Counted from the stretch's first letter, positions 8,147 through 17,860 are shown. The stretch is 64,000 nucleotides of DNA from Verrucomicrobiota bacterium (GCA_023269675.1 JAHFSX010000019.1:1-64000), one strand, 5' to 3'. Program-made: numbers and translations. The notes: generated by a model from the letters alone, not told the origin.

Positions 8147-9145
8147 TTATTCCGCGGCGGCAGGGGCGGCTTCGGCGGCCGGAGCTTCTTCGGCCACGGG
8201 AGCGGCTTCAGCGGCGGGCGCGGCATCGGACTTGGTCTCGACCGAGGCGGCCTTGGCGTCAACCGCGTCCTTGGCGGCCTTGGCGGCGCGCTTGCGGGTC
8301 TCGGTCAGCTTGGCCTTGGCCTTGTCGGCGACCTCGTCGGAGGCGTCCTTGCGGACCTTGCGGTTGGCGCGCTCCTGAGCTTCCTGGCTGGCCTGCTCAG
8401 CATCCTTCTGGCGCTGGCGCTCGGAAGCGATGCGCGAATACTCGTCGTTGGCTTCCTTGATGACCTTCGCGAAGGCGTCGGCAATCATCTTGACGCCGCG
8501 CACGGCGTCATCGTTGCCCGGGATGACGTGCTCGATGGGGTCGGGGTCGGCGTTGGTGTCGACGATGGCGACCAAGGGGATGCCGAGGCGGGTCGCCTCT
8601 TTGACGGCGTTCGTCTCGCGGCAGATGTCGACGATGAAGATCGCGCCGGGCTTGGCGTCCATCTCGGCGATGCCGCCCAGGTTCTTCTGGAGCTTGTCCA
8701 GCTCGCGGCGGAGGCTGGCGGCCTCTTTCTTGTGGATGGAGAGCACGCCGTTGTTGTTGCGGCCCATGGCTTCGATCTGGCGCATGCGCTTGACGCTCTT
8801 GCGGATCGTCTGGTTGTTGGTGAGCGTGCCGCCCAGCCAGCGCTCGGTCATGTGATACTGGTCGCACGCGATGGCGGCTTCCTTGACCACTTCCTGGGCC
8901 TGCTTCTTGGTGGCGACGAAAAGGATCTTCTTGCCGCTCAGCGCCGTCTCGCGCAGGAATTTGGCGGCCTCGTCGATGAGCGTGATCGTCTGGGTGAGAT
9001 CGATGATGTGGATCCCGTTGCGCTTGTCGAAAATGTAGCGCTTCATCTTGGGGTTCCAGCGCTTGGTCTGATGTCCGAAATGCAGACCCGAGTCCAGCAG
9101 GTCTTTGAGGGTGAGCCCGGTGAGGCTCGATACAGGCATGTCCAT
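8147..9145 (-). CDS. rpsB: 30S ribosomal protein S2 with long low-complexity C-terminal extension
   Basis: The first 230 or so residues are a standard S2: LLDSGLHFGHQTKRWNPKM, KKILFVATKKQAQ, RWLGGTLTNNQTIRKS and IPLVAIVDTNADPDPIEHVI. At 332 residues it is about 70-90 longer than usual. The added C-terminus is first rich in Lys, Arg and Ala (KRAAKAAKDAVDAKAAS), then in Ala, Glu and Pro (EEAPAAEAAPAAAE). S2 binds the head-body junction of the 30S subunit with S1. The ATG at 9145 is chosen because AGAAGGA lies six bases upstream. It starts the rpsB-tsf operon and is preceded by a structured leader and a good promoter. Confidence 0.96.
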   Translation of the reverse strand: MDMPVSSLTGLTLKDLLDSGLHFGHQTKRWNPKMKRYIFDKRNGIHIIDLTQTITLIDEAAKFLRETALSGKKILFVATKKQAQEVVKEAAIACDQYHMTERWLGGTLTNNQTIRKSVKRMRQIEAMGRNNNGVLSIHKKEAASLRRELDKLQKNLGGIAEMDAKPGAIFIVDICRETNAVKEATRLGIPLVAIVDTNADPDPIEHVIPGNDDAVRGVKMIADAFAKVIKEANDEYSRIASERQRQKDAEQASQEAQERANRKVRKDASDEVADKAKAKLTETRKRAAKAAKDAVDAKAASVETKSDAAPAAEAAPVAEEAPAAEAAPAAAE

Positions 9146-9247
9146 GTTGAATCCTTCTAACACTGTGGGCGAAACAGTCCGTTCACACCGCCGCAGGCCC
9201 GTGCCTGACGCGTGTCACGTTCGTTTTCGTCCGGGTTAATCCGCTTT

Positions 9248-9278
9248 GACGTGCCGGTTCTGTCGAACCGGAGGCGTC
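9248..9278 (-). promoter_or_regulatory. Stem-loop in the rpsB leader
   Basis: CCGGTTC (9254-9260), loop TGTC, GAACCGG (9265-9271), flanked by a second stem GACG/CGTC (9248-9251 with 9275-9278). It sits in the roughly 180-base untranslated leader of rpsB-tsf. S2 autoregulates its mRNA in several bacteria through leader structures; a similar role here is a guess. Confidence 0.45.
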
Positions 9279-9333
9279 TTCGCTTCCGCACGGGGGAGCC
9301 ACTCGGCAGCCCGCGCTGGTTTGTGAGCCCCAT

Positions 9334-9362
9334 AAGATAGCGGTTCCGGCCGGATAAGGCAA
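9334..9362 (-). promoter_or_regulatory. Probable sigma70-type promoter of rpsB-tsf
   Basis: On the minus strand, TTGCCT (9357-9362) is followed after exactly 17 bases by TATCTT (9334-9339). This predicts a leader of about 180 bases before the rpsB start, consistent with a regulated ribosomal-protein operon. Confidence 0.6.
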
Positions 9363-9401
9363 GCGCCGCGATGCGGTTTTTGCCGGTTTCGGCCGTGGCG
9401 G

Positions 9402-10913
9402 TCAGGCGATGGGGTGGAAGAGGTTAAAGAAGTTTTCGACCAGCTGCGTCAGTTTCGGGCGGCGGCGCCAGTCGGCGTAGCGGATTTCCTGGGCGTGGCC
9501 GAGGTCGTTGAGGATCGCGCCCTTCACGCGCGATGCGAAGGCGTCGTTGAAGACCACGAGGTTGGTCTCGTAATTCAGGAAGAGGCTGCGCGGGTCGAAG
9601 TTGACGCTGCCGATGATGGACACGGCGTCGTCAAAGACGGCCGCCTTGGCGTGGATGAAGGGCGGCTGGCGCTCGAAGATGCGCACGCCCGCGGTGAGCA
9701 GCGCCGCGTAGAGCGCGTGCGAGGCGAAGCGCAGGGTGGGGTGGTTGTTGACCGAGGGCACCAGCACCTTCACATCCACGCCGCGGAAAGCGGCCTGCCG
9801 CAGGGCGAGGATCAGGGCCTCGGGCGGGACGAAGTAAGGCGTGACGATCAGGATCTGCTTGCGAGCGAGGTTGATCGCCGCGAAGAAGGTGTCCAGCGCG
9901 GCGCCGGTCTCGTCGCGCGTCGGGCCGCTGTTCTGGATGCGCACGGCGAGCTCGCCGACGCGCTCGGGGGCGGGGAAGAAGGTTTTATCGAGGAGCGTTT
10001 CCGTCGGCTCGTCGGTCATGTAGTACCAGTCGCGCATGAAGGTGTATTGGAGCTCGAGCACCACCGGGCCGCGGATTTTGAAGTGGTAGTCGATGTTGCC
10101 GGGCAGACCGTCGTGCGGCAGATAGACATCGAGGAAATTGACGCCGCCGGTAAAGGCGAGCGTGCCGTCGATGATCAGCAGCTTGCGGTGGTTGCGCAGG
10201 TTCAGCTGGAACTTGCGTTTGAGCATGTTGGCTTGCGAGAAGCCGATGATGTGCAGGTTGGGGACATGGCGGTGACGCCAGAAGAAAAGCCGCAGGTTCG
10301 CGCCGGCGGAGCCGAAGGCGTCGTATAAGACCCGCACCTGGACGCCCGCCCGGGCGCGTTCGACGAGGAGCGCCATCAGCTGTTGGCCGATGCGGTCGTC
10401 GTTGAAGATGTAGGTCGCGAGATGGATGTGCTTGCGGGCGCTGCTGACGGCGAGGAACATCTCCTCCAGCGCCAGTTCGGCCGTTTCGGTCAGCTGCACG
10501 TCGTTGCCGCCCAGCAGAGGGTGGTTGCGGGAGAGCTGGTCGAGCACGCGGTTGAACGTGACGAGCGCCTCGTTGTCCAGGGCGGAGGCGAGCGTGGTCT
10601 TCTGGGCGTGCAGCGTGGCGAGCGGGTGGTCGTCGCGGGTGTTCTGTATCCGTCGCTTCTGGAAGGTGCTGTCCGAATACTGTTTCTGCCAGCCCTTGCT
10701 CGGAATGGTGTTGATGCCGAAGAGCACATAGGCCAGCGGTCCGACAACGGGAAGCGCCGTGGTGAAAAAGATCCAGAGCAGCGAGGTGCGGGCGTCGCGG
10801 GGCTTGCGGAGCAGATGCAGGCAGACGGCGATCGAAAGTGCGAAATGCAGCAGCGTGCCGTATCCGATCGACTCCGGCAGACTGAAATTGACTGTGGCGA
10901 TGAAGCTGAGCAT
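9402..10913 (-). CDS. cls: Cardiolipin synthase (phospholipase D family)
   Basis: A 503-residue inner-membrane enzyme joining two phosphatidylglycerols into cardiolipin. Two N-terminal helices (LLHFALSIAVCLHLL and SLLWIFFTTALPVVGPLAYV, a PLDc_N-type region) precede two PLD catalytic motifs, NHRKLLIIDGTLAFTGG and FIHAKAAVFDDAVSIIGS, each with the HxK(x)4D signature. The length matches ClsA-type enzymes. It is divergent from the DUF4091 gene and seems monocistronic. An extended -10 promoter lies about 70 bases upstream. Confidence 0.92.
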   Translation of the reverse strand: MLSFIATVNFSLPESIGYGTLLHFALSIAVCLHLLRKPRDARTSLLWIFFTTALPVVGPLAYVLFGINTIPSKGWQKQYSDSTFQKRRIQNTRDDHPLATLHAQKTTLASALDNEALVTFNRVLDQLSRNHPLLGGNDVQLTETAELALEEMFLAVSSARKHIHLATYIFNDDRIGQQLMALLVERARAGVQVRVLYDAFGSAGANLRLFFWRHRHVPNLHIIGFSQANMLKRKFQLNLRNHRKLLIIDGTLAFTGGVNFLDVYLPHDGLPGNIDYHFKIRGPVVLELQYTFMRDWYYMTDEPTETLLDKTFFPAPERVGELAVRIQNSGPTRDETGAALDTFFAAINLARKQILIVTPYFVPPEALILALRQAAFRGVDVKVLVPSVNNHPTLRFASHALYAALLTAGVRIFERQPPFIHAKAAVFDDAVSIIGSVNFDPRSLFLNYETNLVVFNDAFASRVKGAILNDLGHAQEIRYADWRRRPKLTQLVENFFNLFHPIA

Positions 10914-10984
10914 GCGTGTTTCTTTCTGCTGCCGACGAGCGCGTGCCGACGGCCGTTCAGCGTTTTGCGTGGCGTTCGCGTCGC

Positions 10985-10995
10985 ATTATATCAGG
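10985..10995 (-). promoter_or_regulatory. Extended -10 promoter element for cardiolipin synthase
   Basis: The minus strand reads CCTGATATAATG, giving a perfect TATAAT (10985-10990) with an upstream TG dinucleotide. No good -35 hexamer is present at 16-18 bases, as is usual for extended -10 promoters. Confidence 0.45.
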
Positions 10996-11031
10996 AGCGG
11001 TAGCGGCGCGAAATGTCATTTTTTGTTTGAT

Positions 11032-11061
11032 TTGCCAGGGGGAGTTCACGCGTGTTATGAT
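11032..11061 (+). promoter_or_regulatory. Probable promoter of the DUF4091 gene
   Basis: TTGCCA (11032-11037) and TATGAT (11056-11061) with an 18-base spacer lie about 34 bases before the preferred ATG at 11095. Confidence 0.5.
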
Positions 11062-11094
11062 GGCCGCATAGTACAGGGAATAAACGGGGGGATT

Positions 11095-14000
11095 ATGAGT
11101 TTTGCGGCGGGGATGGTTTTCGGCGGCATGGCGGGGATCGCGTGCCTGTGTTGCGCTCAGCCTGAGTTGCTGAAAAACGGCGGGTTCGAGGAGGGCGACA
11201 AGTCGCCTCGGGGCTGGACCCTGTCCCAAGGCAACGGGGCGTGGGTGAAAACGGGCGGGATCGGGGACAGCGCCTGCGTGAAGGTGGAGGGCGACGGCAC
11301 GTCCGACAACGGGTGGCTCTCCGAGGCGGTCACCTTTTTGCCGAACCACGTCTACCGGCTCAGTTTCAACGCCCGGGGGGAAGAGGCGGGCGGCGGAAGC
11401 GTGGTCAGCGGCCCCGCCTTCGCGAATGTCGACGTGGGGGTCCCCGGCAAGAGCTGGACGCGCCACGAGAGCGTGTTCGCCACGCCGATTAAAAAAGACG
11501 AGTTGACCGTGCCGGTCCGCCTGGGCCAATGGCAGATGAAGGGCACGGCTTTTTTTGATGAGGCGCGCCTGACGCCGGTCGAGCCGGTCTACGCCGCGCT
11601 CGGCGAGCTGGTCTTGGGCGAGGGCGAGAAGCTCGAAGGCAACCGGTACACGTTTGACGCGCCGTTCAGCGGCGAATGCCGCAACCACAGCCGCCCGCTG
11701 GTCTGGCACACGGCGCCCTTCAACACGGACCGCTGGTGCTTCGGCGATGCGGCGATGGTGACCTACCGGCACGCCCTGGGCGGCCGCAAACTGCTCTCCG
11801 GCACGGTGGAGCTGGGGTGCGGACATTATGTCTCCGGAAGGCTGGCGATCGATGTGTCGGTCGATGCCAAGGAGTGGCAGCACGTGGGCGTGGTGACTAA
11901 TACGGGGAGCGTGAAGGTGGAGCTGCCGGCCGCGTTGTTTCCGGCCGAGGCCGTCTATGTGCGGTTGCGCGGCGCGAAGGCGACCGGCTTGCAGATCGGC
12001 GGCTACACGTATCGGGGGGCGACCGACGGCGAGGCCGTGACAACGGCCGGATCCACGCGTTACATCGAGGCGGTGTCGCGGAACCCGCGGCTGAAGGTTC
12101 AGGTCTTGGGGCTGGGCGCGGCTGTGCCCGGCGGCGACAATTTCGTTGACCTGCGTATCCAGAACACGGCCGGCGCGGTCTTCGCCTCCCAAGCGCGCGT
12201 CCTGTTCTCACGTCCGGGCGAGATGGTCCGCACCAATGCCGTGGCGGTGAGCGTGCCTGCGGGGGGGGCGTTTGAGCTGCGTGTGCCGTACGAGACTCCG
12301 GGGGTCGGTCTGTGGCAGATGGCCGTCGAGCTGGGCGAGGCCTTTACGGCGTGCGGCGCCGTCCGCGTGCCGGAGTTCTACGATGACGCGTACGGCGAGA
12401 TCATCCCGGTGAACAACCACAAGCTGAACCTGTGGCGGGCCTCTTCCGGCTGGAAGATTCCGCGGCAGCGGGCGCTGCCGCGCCAGATCGCCAAGTCGCT
12501 CGCGCTCCGCCTGGCCAAGAACGAGTGGGAGGCGCTGCAGCTGGTGGTGGCCCCCAACGAGACGCTCTCCAATCTGCAGGTTCGTGCGACGGAACTGACG
12601 TACGGCAAGAACAGAATCCCGCGTGAGAATGTCGAGGTGCTGCGCGTTGGGTATGTGCCCGTAACCAAGATGACCGACAAGACCGGCACGCTGGCGGATT
12701 GGCCTGATCCGTTGCTCCCGCAGCGGCACCCCTGCACGGTGGAGGCGGGCAAGAACCAGCCCTTCTGGATCCGCGTGAAAGCCCCCAAGGATCTGCCGGC
12801 CGGCATTTACCGCGGCACGGTGACCGTCGAAGCCGACGGCGTGAAGGTGACAACCGTCCTGAACGCGGAGGTTTACGATTTCGCGTTGCCTGACACGCTG
12901 ACCTGCGAGACGTCGTTCGGTTTCAGTCCGGGAACGGTGTGGCGGTATCAGAAGGTCACCGACCCCGCGCAGCGGCGCGAGGTGCTGGACAAGTACCTCG
13001 CGAGCCTGGCCGAGCATCACATCTCGCCCTACAATCCCGCGCCGCTGGACGATTGGAGCGTCGAGTGGAAGGGGTTGAATCCGTGGCAGGGCGGGGTCAT
13101 CGACACGCAGGAGAAGACGGAAGGTCTCGGCTCTCTGTTTTTGAACGACACGAGCGACCGCGAAAACGTCAGCGCGTCCTACAAGGCCGTTGTCCCTCTG
13201 CCGGAAAAAGGGATCAAGGTCGCTTTCAAACACAAGACCACCCGGCCGCAGAAGTTCCTGTTCGCGCTGAGCTACCAGAAGGCGAACGGCGAGTGGATGT
13301 CCGGCCGAAACACCGATCTCGCCATCGACGGCAAGCCGGAGTGGCAAGCGTTTGAGACGGTTCTGACGTCCTTCCCGAAAGAGGCGGTCGCCTGCCATTT
13401 CGCGATCTATGCGGCGGGCTATCAGGAGCCCGGCGTGGCGACTGGCGGCCTATGGGTGGACAGCCTGAAGATCACCGACGCCGCGACCGGCAAAGAGATG
13501 GTTGAGGGCGGCGCGTTCGAGCCGGTCGACTGCGAGAAGGTCACGCCGGTGTTCGACTGGGCGAAGTGGGACGCGGCCATGACGCGCGCGTTCGACACCT
13601 TCCACTTTAACTCTTTCGTCATGCGCGTGGACGGCCTGGGCGGCGGCACCTTCCAGGAACGTTACGAGCCCTCGTTCTTGGGGTTTGCGGAGAGCACGCC
13701 GGCATACGACCTGCTGCTCGGCAAGTACCTGAAGGGTGTCGAGGCCCATCTGCGCGAGAAGGGCTGGCTCGACAAGGCCTATGTCTATTGGTTCGACGAG
13801 CCCGACCCCAAGGACTACGCCTTCGTGATGAACGGTTTCGCCAAGCTCAAGAAGCATGCGCCCGGATTGCGTCGCATGCTGACCGAACAGGTCGAGAAGG
13901 CGCTGGTCGGCGGACCCAACCTCTGGGTGCCGTTGACCCCGTCACTCAACGTCGCGGGCGCGGACGAGCGGCGCAAAGCGGGCGATCAGTTCTGGTGGTA

Positions 14001-14571
14001 TGTGTGCTGCGGTCCGAAAGCGCCCTACGCGACCGAGTTCATCGACCATCCCGGCACCGAGATGCGCGTGTGGCTGTGGCAGACTTGGGCCGAGCGCGTG
14101 ACCGGCGTTTTGATTTGGGAGACCGACTATTGGACCAGCGACACGGCTTATCCGGACCGCGCCAGTCCGCAGAACCCTTATCTGGATCCGATGTGCTGGG
14201 TAGCGGACGGCAAGCTGGCGCCCGGCACCAAACAGCCCTGGGGCAACGGCGACGGGCGCTTCCTCTATCCGCCGGAAGCGGCGGCGGACGGCAAGCCCGC
14301 CGCGCCGGTGCTGGACGGGCCGGTGGACACCTTCCGTCTGGAGCTGCTGCGCGACGGGCTGGAGGACTACGAGTATTTCGTGATCCTGAAGCGCCTGCTG
14401 GCCGAGAAGGGCGCGACGCTCGATCCGCGCGCGCGCGCCAACTACGAAGTCCTGCTGACCGTGCCCGCCGACCTTTCGGCCAGCCTCACGAGCTTCACGC
14501 GCGACCCGGCGACCATCGAGACGCACCGGGATAAGTTGGCGCGCGCCATAGTGGAGTTGCAGAAACGCTAG
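11095..14571 (+). CDS. Secreted DUF4091-type glycoside-hydrolase-like protein
   Basis: The ATG at 11095 follows a G-rich ribosome site (GGGGGGA) and opens a signal sequence (MSFAAGMVFGGMAGIACLCC); the open frame extends further upstream without support. The mature protein is about 1,130 residues. The N-terminal part (ELLKNGGFEEGDKSPRGW) looks like a carbohydrate-binding beta-sandwich, and a second such domain appears around residues 700-810. The C-terminal half has the DUF4091 signature (YWFDEPDPKDYAFV, LELLRDGLEDYEYF), associated with polysaccharide-degrading PVC and Bacteroidetes bacteria. The substrate is unknown. It converges on a GH78 rhamnosidase, which suggests a role in rhamnose-containing plant or algal glycans. 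Confidence 0.8.
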   Translation: MSFAAGMVFGGMAGIACLCCAQPELLKNGGFEEGDKSPRGWTLSQGNGAWVKTGGIGDSACVKVEGDGTSDNGWLSEAVTFLPNHVYRLSFNARGEEAGGGSVVSGPAFANVDVGVPGKSWTRHESVFATPIKKDELTVPVRLGQWQMKGTAFFDEARLTPVEPVYAALGELVLGEGEKLEGNRYTFDAPFSGECRNHSRPLVWHTAPFNTDRWCFGDAAMVTYRHALGGRKLLSGTVELGCGHYVSGRLAIDVSVDAKEWQHVGVVTNTGSVKVELPAALFPAEAVYVRLRGAKATGLQIGGYTYRGATDGEAVTTAGSTRYIEAVSRNPRLKVQVLGLGAAVPGGDNFVDLRIQNTAGAVFASQARVLFSRPGEMVRTNAVAVSVPAGGAFELRVPYETPGVGLWQMAVELGEAFTACGAVRVPEFYDDAYGEIIPVNNHKLNLWRASSGWKIPRQRALPRQIAKSLALRLAKNEWEALQLVVAPNETLSNLQVRATELTYGKNRIPRENVEVLRVGYVPVTKMTDKTGTLADWPDPLLPQRHPCTVEAGKNQPFWIRVKAPKDLPAGIYRGTVTVEADGVKVTTVLNAEVYDFALPDTLTCETSFGFSPGTVWRYQKVTDPAQRREVLDKYLASLAEHHISPYNPAPLDDWSVEWKGLNPWQGGVIDTQEKTEGLGSLFLNDTSDRENVSASYKAVVPLPEKGIKVAFKHKTTRPQKFLFALSYQKANGEWMSGRNTDLAIDGKPEWQAFETVLTSFPKEAVACHFAIYAAGYQEPGVATGGLWVDSLKITDAATGKEMVEGGAFEPVDCEKVTPVFDWAKWDAAMTRAFDTFHFNSFVMRVDGLGGGTFQERYEPSFLGFAESTPAYDLLLGKYLKGVEAHLREKGWLDKAYVYWFDEPDPKDYAFVMNGFAKLKKHAPGLRRMLTEQVEKALVGGPNLWVPLTPSLNVAGADERRKAGDQFWWYVCCGPKAPYATEFIDHPGTEMRVWLWQTWAERVTGVLIWETDYWTSDTAYPDRASPQNPYLDPMCWVADGKLAPGTKQPWGNGDGRFLYPPEAAADGKPAAPVLDGPVDTFRLELLRDGLEDYEYFVILKRLLAEKGATLDPRARANYEVLLTVPADLSASLTSFTRDPATIETHRDKLARAIVELQKR

Positions 14572-14630
14572 GAAGCCTTGGTTCTGCGGCCGTGCACGCC
14601 CAGGGAATGGCGTGCCACATTTCCGAGAAT

Positions 14631-14663
14631 GTGCCCTGCGCATCCATGCGCAGGGGGGGCACG
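14631..14663. terminator. Strong hairpin between the convergent DUF4091 and rhamnosidase genes
   Basis: The core CCCTGCGCAT (14634-14643) pairs with ATGCGCAGGG (14646-14655), and flanking GTG/CAC bases can extend the stem. Its place between two convergent stop codons, and its symmetry, fit a bidirectional terminator, though neither side has a long T run. Confidence 0.6.
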
Positions 14664-14683
14664 CCGGGCGCTTTACCCAAGGC

Positions 14684-17600
14684 TCAATCGGTCGCGCGCG
14701 TGGCGAAGCGGTAGTCGCCGGAACCGACCGTGAAGACCGCGTATGCGCCTTGCATGCCGATGAACGCGACGCCCTCGGAGGTTTCCGCAGGGCGGCCGCT
14801 CTCCGTTACGGCGTGCTTGTCAGGCGCCGGAACGGAAACCCTGGCCGACGTGTTCACCGGCACGGTCACCCGCAATTCGAGGATTCCGCCGGTTTTTTGC
14901 CACCGCACGGCCACGCGTCCCTTGACCGTCGCCTGTGTGGCCTCCACGAAGGTCAGCTCTTTCGGCAGGGAGGGGCGGATGCCGATCTGCCCGAAGCCGG
15001 GCTGCAGGGCCGTGATGCCCGCCAGCCGCGTGTAGAACGAGGCGTCCACGCCCGCGAACATGGCGTGGTTGTGCGAGTTCATGCCGCCTTTGACCGTCCA
15101 CTGCTCCCAGAGGGTCGTGGCGCCCTCGGCGATCTGGAAGCCGAAGCCGGGATAGTCCGGCTGCTTCAACATGCTGACGGCCAAGTCCGCCTGGCCCATG
15201 TCGCACAGCACATCGAGCAGATAACGCGTGCCGAAGATGCCGGTGTCGAGATGGCCCTTGTCCTTGCCCCGGATCGTCGCGGCCAGGCGTTCGGACACGG
15301 CGGCGCGCTGCGCGTGCGGCACGAGCTCCAAAGCCAGCGGCAGGATCGCGGTCGTCTGCGAACCGTCGCCATACGTCGCGGTCTTCGCGTCGAAACGCTT
15401 TTCGTGGAAAGCCTTCGCGATTTCGGCGGACAAATCCGCGTAACGCGCCGCGTCTCCGGCCTTGCCGAGCAGCGCGGCGGTCTCGCCGACGATCCGGGCC
15501 AGCGCGGCGTAAAGACACGTGTTCACCTCGGTCACGTCGCCGTGGAAGCCTTCCCAGGTCCCGTCGTTGGGGGGGCACCAGTCGCCGAAGCCCTCGGCAT
15601 AGACGTGCCCCGGCGTTTTGGCGTGGAGCGCCTCGACATAGGCCCGCATGTTCGCGTAGTTTTCCTCAAGGATACGGACATCCCCATATTGACGATAGAG
15701 GCGCCAGGGCAGAAAGACCGTGTCGCCGTTCCAGTCCGGATTGCCGCGTCCGCCCTGGATATCGCCCAGCCATTTCGTGTAGTAGCGGTTCATCCGGAAG
15801 TTGCAGAGGGCGGCGTCCTCGTAGGCGAGCGAATCCATCTGGCAGGGGGTCCGCTCATCGCGCATGCAACAGTCGGTCGGGATGCTCATGAAGTTGCTGC
15901 GCATCGACCAGACGCAGTTGCTGTGGATGCGGTTGATCACGGCATCCGAAGAAAGGAAGGTTCCGGCTGGCTGCACGTCGGCATGCACCACGCACCCCGT
16001 GATGTCATCGAGGGTGGGGCGGCCCGGGTAGCCGGTGACCTCGACGTAGCGGAAACCGTGATAGGTGAAGCGCGGCTCGTAGACTTCCGAGCCTTCCCCG
16101 CGCAACACGAACGTGTCGGTTGCCTTGGCGCGTCGGTTGGTCCACATGTCAAGCAGTCCGTCCTTGCCGGTCAGTTCGCTGTGGTGCAAGACGATGCGGG
16201 TGCCGCGCGCGCCGGTCGCGCGGACACGCACCCAGCCCGCGAAGTTCTGGCCCATGTCGAAGACGAACACCCCGGGCTTGGGCTCGGACATGCTGGCCGG
16301 ACGGATGCGCTCCGTCACCCGCACGGGCGGCATGACGTTGGGCGCGAATTTCGCCGAGGTCGCGGCCATCACGCGCGCGGGCCGCCAGCTTTCCGAAGCA
16401 AAGGCCGCTGTCGACCAGCCGGGCGTCTCCAGTCCGGCATCATAGACCTCGCCGTCGTAGAGGCTCGCGAAGGTGAGCGGGCTGGGCCCGGCTTGCCAGC
16501 TCTCGTCCGTGCCGATTGTGGCCGACGTGCCGTCCTCGTACACCACGTCGAGCTGGAGGATGGCGCGCTTGGCGTCCTCCCATTTCCAGCCCCACTGGGA
16601 GTAATCGTCCGCGTAGCCGGGGGCCAGCCACAGGCCCATGGCGTTGTCGCCCGGCTTTACGGCGGCGGTCACATCGAGCGTGTCGAAGAGCAGGCGCTGG
16701 GAGTAGGGGGTGTTGGCCGGGGCGAGCACACGGTCGCCGGCTTTCGAGCCGTTCAGATATAGCTCATAGAAGCCGAGCCCGCAGACCGATGCCGTGGCGC
16801 GGCGCACGGGTTTGGTCAGGACGAAAGTCTTGCGCAAGCGCGGGCAGTCCTTCGCCAGGGGCGGGCGGTGCAGCAGCGTTGTTCCGGCCACCACGAGCTG
16901 CCCTTTTTCCGTTTTGGCCTTGGGAAACGCGGGCTTCCCGCTCTCGAACGACTCGTTGAGAAGGACGGTGCCTCCGGCGTCCGTGACCGACACGTTGTCT
17001 ACGAGCGACGACTCCTTGCTGTCGGCGCGGAACCCGACCGTGCCGGCGGCGAAGGTGGTGTCGCTGCGCTCGTCGGCCAGTTTGCCGTCGACGCGCGTGC
17101 GGATGGTCGCGCCGCGCGTCTCGATCTCCACGCGATGTGTTTTGAGGTCATCGCCGGCGGGGATCACGGAACGCAGCGAGACGGCCGGCAGCATCGACCA
17201 CACGCCATTCTTTTGGACGTGCGGTCGCAACAGCAGTTCGGGCCCGAATGCGGAATTGAGCTGCCACATATAGCCGTTGGCGCTGTCGCGCATGTGGAAG
17301 AGGATACCGACCGCGCCCTTCTGGAGTGTGACGTCCGCGGCCAGGGTCATGTCGCCCCACTCGGGCACGCCCCCGTCGGGCAGGCCGATCCAGCTGGCTT
17401 TCCAGTCCGAAGCCTGCAGCAGGCCGACCTGCCACAGGGCGGCAGCGCTCCACGGCGAGGCGACTCCCTGCTGGTCATAGGCGCGGACTTTCCAATAGCA
17501 GCGGGACCCGCTCCGCAAAGCCGCTCCCGCGTAGACGATGTGCGTACTCTGATCCGAGGCGACCTTGCCCGTGTCCCACAGGAGCGCCTGGTCCTGCGCC

Positions 17601-17860
17601 AACTCCTCCGGCGTGGCCGCGACCCTGATCTGGTAGGCGGACTGGCGCTGGCCGCGTCTGTCGTCGTTCAGCGTCCAGCTCAGGCGCGGCTGGAGCGTGT
17701 CGACGCCGAGCGGATCGGATGCGTATTCGCAGCGCGGCTCGCCGACGGTCATTGCCGCCCAAGCAGATCCGGCCGCGAGGATCCACGCGGTGAACGGCAT
17801 GCTCCGCATCATGCTTGCATAATCCAGCCGGTTCGATATCGTTCGCCTCATACTGTCCAT
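14684..17860 (-). CDS. Secreted alpha-L-rhamnosidase (GH78)
   Basis: A 1,058-residue exported enzyme that removes terminal alpha-L-rhamnose. After a signal region (PFTAWILAAGSAWA) come a fibronectin-like domain (LGVDTLQPRLSWTLNDD), the Bac_rhamnosid N domain (RATASVCGLGFYELYLNGS), and the (alpha/alpha)6 catalytic domain. The conserved GH78 acid-base motif, usually DCPQRDERxGWxGD, appears as DCCMRDERTPCQMD, keeping the RDE core but altering the flanks. A C-terminal jelly-roll follows (GGMNSHNHAMFAGVDASFY). The start at 17860 has AGAGG just before it; an internal ATG nine bases later is also possible. An operator-like palindrome lies about 36 bases upstream. Confidence 0.88.
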   Translation of the reverse strand: MDSMRRTISNRLDYASMMRSMPFTAWILAAGSAWAAMTVGEPRCEYASDPLGVDTLQPRLSWTLNDDRRGQRQSAYQIRVAATPEELAQDQALLWDTGKVASDQSTHIVYAGAALRSGSRCYWKVRAYDQQGVASPWSAAALWQVGLLQASDWKASWIGLPDGGVPEWGDMTLAADVTLQKGAVGILFHMRDSANGYMWQLNSAFGPELLLRPHVQKNGVWSMLPAVSLRSVIPAGDDLKTHRVEIETRGATIRTRVDGKLADERSDTTFAAGTVGFRADSKESSLVDNVSVTDAGGTVLLNESFESGKPAFPKAKTEKGQLVVAGTTLLHRPPLAKDCPRLRKTFVLTKPVRRATASVCGLGFYELYLNGSKAGDRVLAPANTPYSQRLLFDTLDVTAAVKPGDNAMGLWLAPGYADDYSQWGWKWEDAKRAILQLDVVYEDGTSATIGTDESWQAGPSPLTFASLYDGEVYDAGLETPGWSTAAFASESWRPARVMAATSAKFAPNVMPPVRVTERIRPASMSEPKPGVFVFDMGQNFAGWVRVRATGARGTRIVLHHSELTGKDGLLDMWTNRRAKATDTFVLRGEGSEVYEPRFTYHGFRYVEVTGYPGRPTLDDITGCVVHADVQPAGTFLSSDAVINRIHSNCVWSMRSNFMSIPTDCCMRDERTPCQMDSLAYEDAALCNFRMNRYYTKWLGDIQGGRGNPDWNGDTVFLPWRLYRQYGDVRILEENYANMRAYVEALHAKTPGHVYAEGFGDWCPPNDGTWEGFHGDVTEVNTCLYAALARIVGETAALLGKAGDAARYADLSAEIAKAFHEKRFDAKTATYGDGSQTTAILPLALELVPHAQRAAVSERLAATIRGKDKGHLDTGIFGTRYLLDVLCDMGQADLAVSMLKQPDYPGFGFQIAEGATTLWEQWTVKGGMNSHNHAMFAGVDASFYTRLAGITALQPGFGQIGIRPSLPKELTFVEATQATVKGRVAVRWQKTGGILELRVTVPVNTSARVSVPAPDKHAVTESGRPAETSEGVAFIGMQGAYAVFTVGSGDYRFATRATD

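Noticed and set aside
14612..16762. A 716-codon plus-strand frame opposite the rhamnosidase
   Set aside because: No motif; the minus frame is a full GH78 enzyme.
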